NCBI GenBank assembly: GCA_023375785.1
Contig: SZWC01000560.1
Coordinates: 313,291 to 370,752, forward strand
Length of the DNA stretch: 57,462 bases
Direction: 5' to 3'
From: Penium margaritaceum
Taxonomy: Eukaryota > Streptophyta > Zygnematophyceae > Desmidiales > Peniaceae
Of this stretch, positions 51,501 through 57,462 are shown one piece after another. Every line of letters begins with the position of its first letter. Positions within the stretch are counted from its first letter, which is position 1. The notes under the pieces were generated by a model, which was not told where the DNA came from, did no database searches, and was given only the letters and a program-made list of their open reading frames with translations. The position numbers and the translations under genes are program-made.

Positions 51501-51956
51501 ATCATCGCAGCGACGATTTTTTTGCTGTAGGCAATAAAGGTCTCAGTACGGCCAATATCAAGGTTCGCGAAGTCAACTATTCAAAGTTCAAACCCCGATG
51601 GTTGGAATCGTTTGAGATCGAGCGCATGCAAACCCCCGTGGTTGCGCGACTCAAACTCCCTGACACTATGCAAGTTCATCCATTGTTCCGTATAAGTAGA
51701 CTCCAGCACTATCGGGACCCTCGAGGAGACTTTTTTGGCAGGGATGTCCCTCCTCCTCCTCCTATTCAAGTGGACGAGGACACACCGTACGTCATCAAGG
51801 ACATCCTCGCCATCAACGACGTGGCAAAATAGTTGAGTATCTTGTCAAGTGGCACAACTACGACGTCACACATAACAAGTGGGAACCCTACGGCAACCTT
51901 CAAGACGTCGATCACCTAATCGACAGCTACTACCACTGTCACCGGGCCACATCAAT
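51470..51956 (+). pseudogene. G3 integrase C-terminus and chromodomain
   Basis: The frame 51470-51832 reads KVREVNYSKFKPRWLESFEI, LKLPDTMQVHPLFRISRLQH, a PPPPPIQ spacer and DEDTPYVIKDILAI. A stop or shift at 51830 precedes VEYLVKWHNYDVTHNKWEP. Same architecture as G2. Confidence 0.8.
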
Positions 51957-51957
51957 N

Positions 51958-53352
51958 TCGGTGTTTTTGTGACTACACAAACAGCCCACCGCGTGCAAGA
52001 CCTGGATGTTCACTTTGAAGCTCGAGGGCAAACTGGACAAGTGCCCCCTCCTTCATTCAATCTTCCCAAACCTTCCCACAACTTCAACCACTCTCGAGAA
52101 TCTAAGACAGAAGTGTCACGACCTTTCGGTCGACTTCTCAATGCACAAAGACAAATCTGGATTTATGAAGATGCATTTCGCATGTTCACCATGGATTCTC
52201 GAAGGCCCTCGAGTTCTTGGCAGAGTGTCTCGAATCGGACCACTCAGGACGTGACTCCACACGCGTCGCTCGACAATGAACCCAACGACCCTAACTATGT
52301 CTCACTGGTAACTTGATACTTATAAAGGTACATGTTCGATCATTTTGACACTTGTCATCAAAGTACACTTACGACTACTTATGAATTGCTCAAGTGTTCC
52401 AAATACTAAACAAGGGTGTGACCATAGACCCACCGATTTCGTGAATAAGCCTCCCATATCCAGTGACCGCTCTTGAACGACGGCATATCCAACGAATTTG
52501 AACGTTACCACTGATACATCCACATGTTGGAGAAAAACAACGACGTGTGAAAAAAAAGCTCGCAAACACGCTGTCGTTGCTGCATTAAGTGCTGAGTTAA
52601 AGTGATGACGTCATCAACCCCCTTGAACAATCACAAACCCCACTTTCGAGATGTTTGTGATTGTTTGAGGGATGGGTTTGCGTAGAGTTTGCGTGAAGGG
52701 TCCAAGACACCCTACGCGTTGAAAAGGAATCTGCTGGGCCCTGCTACCGTGGGGCCCAACAGATGCCCACGCAAGGAGAAAACCCCCAATCCTGAATGCA
52801 ATTTGAGGTCAGGTTTGAAATTTTTTTCTCGCAAAGCTTAGGTGTTTTTTGTGTCGTGAAAAAAAATTGAAATGGGCATTTCGCTCAATCGCATCAAGGG
52901 ACGACCGTTTTTCCAATTTATGTTTTTCTACGCACAAACCCCCTATTGCGATCTAGGATTTTATGTTTTGTGCGGGCTCCGCTCGCACAAAACATACAAA
53001 ATCCTAAATCATACTACGGAGTTTGTCCGTTGATTTTCTTGATGAAAAGGTTCACCGCTTGATCGCGATCTCGCGACGGAGCAAGGGTCACGATAAAGCG
53101 ACGGTCACATGACCCTTCTTGCCATGCTCGATCAGCGACGCATGTCGATGATCGAGCAGGGCGAGCAAGGCCGGATACCTCGTTAATTATTCTTTTAACT
53201 GCTGGATATGACAGACATAAAATCCCGCTTCTAGATATGAGAGGGTTCTCCCTTCAAAATTGTGGATATCCTGGATATTTTTCCCAATTCCAAGTTATGT
53301 TATGCCTCGTAACTTCTACCTGTTCACCATCTGTGCTCTGTTCGTCATACTA
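51958..53352 (+). repeat. 3' LTR of G3, split by repeat I
   Basis: LTR interior resumes after the N at 51957 and runs to 52413. It continues at about 53283 (ATGCCTCGTAACTTCTACCT) and ends near 53352, followed by GGATC. The first 90 or so bases are hidden by the N. Confidence 0.75.
52414..53282. repeat. Structured non-coding repeat I, copy 1
   Basis: About 870 bases inserted in the G3 3' LTR. It aligns over most of its length with 53665-54424. Conserved inverted repeats: CAATCACAAAC...GTTTGTGATTG (near 52627 and 52654), TCTGCTGGGCCC...GGGGCCCAACAGA (near 52730), and a long hairpin at about 52933-53026 centred on GGGCTCCGCT. No credible reading frame, TIR or LTR signature. Near-copies of LTR sequence on both sides (CCAAATACTAAAC / CCAATTCCAAG) may be a target duplication. 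Confidence 0.75.
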
Positions 53353-53460
53353 GGATCTTACTTTCAATGACGTGCCACCCTCAAGTCGATGGCTTAACTA
53401 AGCGGACCAATCAGACACTCGATCAATTTCTCTTAAGTCAATCTATTATTGGTTACAAAT
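53353..53460 (+). pseudogene. G0 integrase core, part 3
   Basis: MTCHPQVDGLTKRTNQTLDQ is the gypsy integrase HPQxDGQxER...NQTLE motif, following in sense from 34174. The three G0 pieces show that G1/G2 and G3 inserted about 85 bases apart in one integrase gene. Confidence 0.8.
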
Positions 53461-53664
53461 GAATTGAATATGTGAATTCCTTGAATTGAATTGTGCTCAA
53501 CACCATCTACCTACGAACCATCTACTTCAACTAAGGTTAGAGGACATCCTTCTGGGGTGACTTCAAGATTATCATCAAGATGTGTGTAATGTTAGGATTG
53601 CCAAGCAGAAGTTGTGGCTACTGGTGGATTTCCTTTGGGGTTACCTCTTGATTGCTCTAGCTTG
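53461..53664. other. Unassigned spacer before repeat I copy 2
   Basis: About 200 bases, no motif recognised. It may be decayed gypsy sequence. Confidence 0.4.
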
Positions 53665-54424
53665 CGGGGGTGTGACCATATACTCATCGATTTCGTGAAC
53701 AAGCATTCCATATACAGTGACTGCTCTTTAACAATGCCATATCTACCAAATATCAACTTTAACAACGATACACGCACACGTCAAAGACGAACTACATATA
53801 AAAAGAAAGCGCGCGAAAACCATGTTGCCGTTGCATGAAATGGAGCGTTAGAGTGATGACATCATCAGACTCCTTGAAGAATCACAAACCCCACTTTTGA
53901 TGTATCTGTGATTGTTTGAGGGAGGGGTTTGCGTGGGGTTTGCGTGAGGGGTCCGAAACACCCCATGCGTTGAAAGGGAATCTCTAGGACCTGCTACCGC
54001 GGGGCCCAGTAGATGCCTCCGCAAGAAAGAAAACCCTCATTCCCGAATGTAATTCGGGGTTGCGTTTGACAGTGTTTGTCTCACAAACCTCAGGTGTTTT
54101 GTGTGCCATGAAAAAACAAAAATCTGAAATGGGCATTTTCGCTCAATCGTGATCAAGCAATGACATTTTTTTCCACTTTCTTTTGGACGTGCAAACCCCC
54201 TATTAGAATGCAGGGTTTTACGACTTATGTTGGCTCCGCCCGCACAAAACATACAAACCCCTAAATCGTAATAAGGGGTTTGCGCGTTGATTTTGTTTTT
54301 GAAAAAACGGGTTATCGCTCAATCGCGATCTTGCGAGGGAGCGAGGGTCACGATCGAGTAACGGTCACATGAACCTGGGAGGTCGGATACCTCGTTCATT
54401 TGTTTTAACTGCTGGATATGGAAG
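53665..54424. repeat. Structured non-coding repeat I, copy 2
   Basis: Direct repeat of 52414-53200 with many substitutions and small indels. The long hairpin is kept: GCAAACCCCCTATTA (54193) and TAATAAGGGGTTTGC (near 54282). Stems changed on both sides relative to copy 1 still pair. The last 80 or so bases of copy 1 are missing. Confidence 0.75.
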
Positions 54425-55200
54425 AGATACAAGGATCTTATGCTGCATTAAGGTGCGCAGGGGTACTACTAAGTTGTGGAAAGTTGGCACTAAGTGAAAC
54501 CAAAAGAGTTTCAAAGAAAAACGTAAGGAAAATCATAGTTTAGAAAACCGCCCTCATCTGATCCTTGTGTCATGTGTTTGTTTCATTTTATGTAATTGTT
54601 ATGCTTGTACTCTTCCCAAAGCACATTCAAATGTGACCTTTGGAAAATATTTTCTGGAATCACATGTGCAAATCAACATGAATCAATATTATTAAGAAAG
54701 TTGTTATACTACAATCAATATTGATTATTATTATCAATATTATCAATATTGTCATCAATGTTATCATTGTACTATTATTATTATCATCAATATCATCATT
54801 ATTACTATAATGATTAAAATAGATATTGTTATACAAGAAAAAATTGCTGTGTTTTACCCATTTTCACTCATGGATTTGTTCCATGGACCTTCCACACATT
54901 TATTGTATCCATACGTGTGTCCACGTCTATGTACATAAACATGCAGTCATTTATGGATCTAAAAAGATAGTATTTACGTCATTTTTATATCATCTATTGA
55001 ATCTATGTAGCATTTTCTTCACATTGATGTGATCCAACCATCCAATGACAATGATTTGTTGTGATTACGTGTGTGACCAAAAAATCATTTGAAAGAAGGT
55101 GAAAAATTCATTACAAATTATAAGCTCAATCATGTTTAAAAAACATATCTATTTTATCAAGCACATTGATCTAACAATTCAGTTTTGGTGTAGCGTAACC
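54425..55200. other. AT-rich unassigned DNA
   Basis: Low GC, no reading frame with recognisable motifs. A frame at 54826-55032 (68 codons) is Cys/His/Phe-rich and looks random. Confidence 0.5.
54710..54815. repeat. (ATT/ATC)n low-complexity tract
   Basis: Degenerate TTATCAATA and ATTATT words repeated for about 100 bases. Confidence 0.8.
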
Positions 55201-56460
55201 TTGGATCCGTGTACGTAGACTCAACTGTCTAAGAGCGTGTAGCAGTTAGTTCCTCGCTAGATGCTCTCGCGTCCGGAGAGTGAGGTGGTCAACTGAGCTC
55301 GTCTAGTTGACCAGTCCGGCACATGTGAGAGAAACAAAGCTAGTACGTCTTTAAAATTCGACCCTGTCAGATATTCTTGTGTTATTTCGTACGTCCTACT
55401 TGGGAACAAGGTACGCTCCACAGATTGCATGTTGGCGGACGTCCCCAAAACAAGTCCACGAATCGATAAGAATAGTAGGACGTTCCTTGCCTCGGAAGTC
55501 TGAAGTCAAAAGTCACCAATTCGAGAGGGAAGAGGTTCGGGGTAATGACATGGCGAGGGTCAACGCTGACGTGTGCTTCGGTTTTACTTTCGGCACCCAA
55601 ACCACATGTCCCCGCCGAAAAGCGTCGGAAGTCAAGATGACTTCCGAAGCCGAGTACGGTATCTGTAAAAAATGGCTTCCGGAAGTCACTTCTTCGACTT
55701 CCGTGGACGAGCCGCCCTCATATTCTTTTGGTCGAAGTCACTTCTAACGAATATACTTTTTGACTTTGTTTTTAGTTAATCTATCGGTCTTCTTTGCATC
55801 AATGCAGAAGACGAAATTTGTTCCGTTACCAGCACGCTCCACCGGGTATCGCGACGAAGCACGATTGCCCGTTGCGATTCGATTCTGCAACCCGGCAACC
55901 GTTACAAACTCGTCGGACCATGGGTCACGGGTTCGAATTCGCCAGCATGGGAACGGTCATTGCTTTTTTAGAAGTCAGGTTCACAATCGGCGGGAAACTG
56001 TTGTCTGGCCCGAAAGGGAACGCTGTTCGATTTTGGAAGTGGGCTTCGGAAGTCGATTTGCGTTCCTCGTTGGAAACCCTAGTTTTTCACTTCAGGCTTT
56101 TGACTTCTGAGTTAGGGAACGTCCTATAGGTTAATACGTACCGTACTGAGAGGCATATTCCCTCACCTTTTTACTTAGAATTTTGGTGCTCGTTACGTTG
56201 TCCCATATTCGTGTGTTTCGGAGTTTTGTAGGTGCTCGCCCAAGCCCCTTTCGGGAATAAATGGGAAAATCCATATTCATCCATTGTTCATGTCTGGGTG
56301 TGCGTATTCTTGCGACCCATCACTTTGAACTTTGAACTTCGAGCTGCGAGCGTGCGGTTGATGACCTCGAAGTCGTCAATCGGGGACAGCCGTCAGTCCT
56401 ATCGCGTAGCATGAGTCGACACAGTTCGACAGAGGACGTCATGACTCCGGCTTGATCTTG
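55201..56460. other. Unassigned region with GAAGTCA-type repeated words
   Basis: Sequence is less biased than its neighbours. It holds frequent GGAAGTC/GACTTCC words between 55490 and 56110 and an exact inverted repeat TCGGAAGTCA-AGA-TGACTTCCGA at 55625-55647. Frames 55379-55747, 55760-56110 and 55794-56129 overlap and show no recognised domain. It may be host intergenic DNA or an unrecognised repeat. Confidence 0.4.
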
Positions 56461-56518
56461 GATGTGCATTCCACACTGTTTCATTTTTTTAAAGCGAGAG
56501 TACCATTTCTTCTTGACA

Positions 56519-56698
56519 ATGCAGCAACTGTTTGATGAGTTTAACCTGGGGCAAAAGGTCGAAGTAAAGGAGTACTATGAGCGAAATGAAACAAAATTTG
56601 AAGTAATTCCACATATGATACGTTCAAACAGGGATGAATCAATTATGGACCGTATGGGCGAAAAAATAATCATTTTGGGGGAATATGCCTCGCAGTAG
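56519..56698 (+). CDS. Small unassigned ORF, 59 codons
   Basis: ATG 56519 opens MQQLFDEFNLGQKVEVKEYY, a highly charged sequence rich in Glu/Lys/Arg, ending at TAG 56696-56698. A longer reading from ATG 56462 exists but begins with hydrophobic low-quality sequence. The composition is more protein-like than most frames here. A pyrimidine stretch followed by CAG at about 56505-56525 could be a splice acceptor, so it might be an exon. I do not recognise the family. No neighbour supports a function. Confidence 0.25.
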   Translation: MQQLFDEFNLGQKVEVKEYYERNETKFEVIPHMIRSNRDESIMDRMGEKIIILGEYASQ

Positions 56699-56706
56699 GG
56701 TAACCC

Positions 56707-56770
56707 AAAAATTCCGCTTCTGGATATGGGTGGGTCCGCCCTTCGGGATTGTGGATATCCTGGATATCTT
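56707..56770. repeat. Tail fragment of repeat I
   Basis: TTCCGCTTCTGGATATG and GATTGTGGATATCCTGGATAT match the right end of copy 1 (53219-53280) with some mismatches. The preceding sequence does not match repeat I. Contains the palindrome GATATCC-T-GGATATC. Confidence 0.65.
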
Positions 56771-57462
56771 GCCCTGTAGCGTGTGCTTAAAGCCGAGCTC
56801 GTAGTTGTTGGTCGGTTCGCAACGTGACTAACTGCCGACCACTTTCTGGTCTGCTTGCTATTGAATATTTGATCTTTCTGGTTGATGGTTCGCGCCAGAT
56901 TCTGAGTGTATTCTAGCGTCCCATATGTTTTGATTCTGGTTTGAAAGTACATTCAACACCTGGATAAACCGGGCCGGATTGTCCGACCCTCGGTATCACC
57001 GGCCGAGGTCGACGCACGTGGTGAACAGTAACGGCGGCATCACGGCTGGGACCTCTTGGCGCCGGCGCGGCGCCCTTACCATCCTGCGACTGCGGCTTCA
57101 TGCGGCCCATCAGAATTTTCGGCAAAAGAATCGAAAGAAGCCGATGTAGGGCGACGCTGGAACTGCGTCGGTGGTTTGCGAGCAACGCACGCACCTGCAG
57201 CTCTGAACTTTCGACTGTGAAAGGTGATACCTGGGAAAACTGGCAATGTTTGACATGTGGAGCGTTTTCAGGGGTATCAAGGTGAAAGTACTTGTAAAGC
57301 GAAAACAATCCATGTCGTTAATGTTATTCAAGACACTGGAAAAAAAGTAGTAGTCGGTGCAAGCTGCCAACGTGACATCCGCCGGGGAGGAAATGGACTT
57401 CTGACGATGAAGGTCCCGATGGATAGCCTCTCTGTTTTCAGCCTTATTTCAGAAATTTTGAG
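56771..57462. other. Unassigned right edge
   Basis: Minus frames 56575-56952 and 56913-57308 and short plus frames overlap without known motifs. Nothing else recognised. Confidence 0.4.

Larger units (their letters stand above)
34175..53352 (+). mobile_element. Element G3: chromovirus split by E and by repeat I
   Basis: Parts of G3 lie at 34175-38230, 50769-52413 and 53283-53352. 5' LTR 34175-34725, primer site, gag, protease, RT, RNase H, integrase N-terminus; element E; integrase remainder and chromodomain; 3' LTR. It lies in G0 integrase with GGATT on the left and GGATC on the right as a near-perfect target duplication. Single-N gaps at 51147 and 51957 hide part of the integrase core and the start of the 3' LTR. 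Confidence 0.85.

Noticed and set aside
52414..54424. Repeat I as a Helitron, SINE or LTR pair of one element
   Set aside because: No CTRR end with TC start, no Pol III box pair, no TG..CA ends, no primer site. The two copies lie in different contexts.
1..57462. CRISPR arrays, bacterial operons, rRNA genes and envelope genes
   Set aside because: No regularly spaced short repeats and no rRNA-like sequence. No third ORF between pol and the 3' LTR that would suggest an envelope was seen.

Overview
This window is repeat-rich eukaryotic nuclear DNA made almost entirely of LTR retrotransposons inserted into one another. No complete host gene, rRNA or functional tRNA gene was recognised. Plant-type Ty1/copia and chromodomain-bearing Ty3/gypsy elements, initiator-Met-tRNA primer sites and very heavy nesting fit a large genome of the plant lineage (streptophyte alga or basal land plant). 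The species cannot be fixed from the sequence. Single-N gaps, two of them flanked by exact duplications, show a scaffolded draft assembly.

Left third (1-21337), Ty1/copia. Element J (minus strand; 5' LTR 1156-2002, interior running off the left edge) sits in the RNase H region of element A1 (minus, about 2003-7216). A2 (plus, 7962-13390) is related to A1. Its 3' LTR is cut after 40 bases by D (minus, 13391-21337). D carries, inside its integrase region, an old non-autonomous LTR element C (15125-19089).

Right two thirds (21425-53460), Ty3/gypsy chromoviruses of one family (G) plus a second lineage (E). An old integrase remnant, G0, was hit twice. G1 with G2 nested in its 3' LTR occupies 22167-34090, and G3 occupies 34175-53352. 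G3 was split by E (38231-50768; 5-bp duplication ACGAG). E was split in its gag frame by copia B (40021-44060; 5-bp duplication CGACC). The chain G0 > G3 > E > B is therefore four levels deep. G0 > G1 > G2 > a TIR-like insert (26797-28296) is a parallel chain.

Right end (52414-57462). Two copies of a non-coding, hairpin-rich repeat 'I' lie at 52414-53282 and 53665-54424, and a tail fragment lies at 56707-56770. They are followed by AT-rich and unassigned DNA with one small unassigned ORF.

Most notable: (1) family B/D has a primer-binding site complementary to the anticodon arm of initiator tRNA-Met, implying half-tRNA priming as in Drosophila copia and yeast Ty5, while all other elements here use the tRNA 3' end; (2) B's LTRs contain canonical Pol III A and B boxes; (3) B keeps an almost open gag-pol frame with integrase and the start of RT removed in frame; (4) the structured repeat I has no recognised family. 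Most other pol genes are broken by stops, frameshifts and deletions, and integrase is the domain most often lost among the copia elements.
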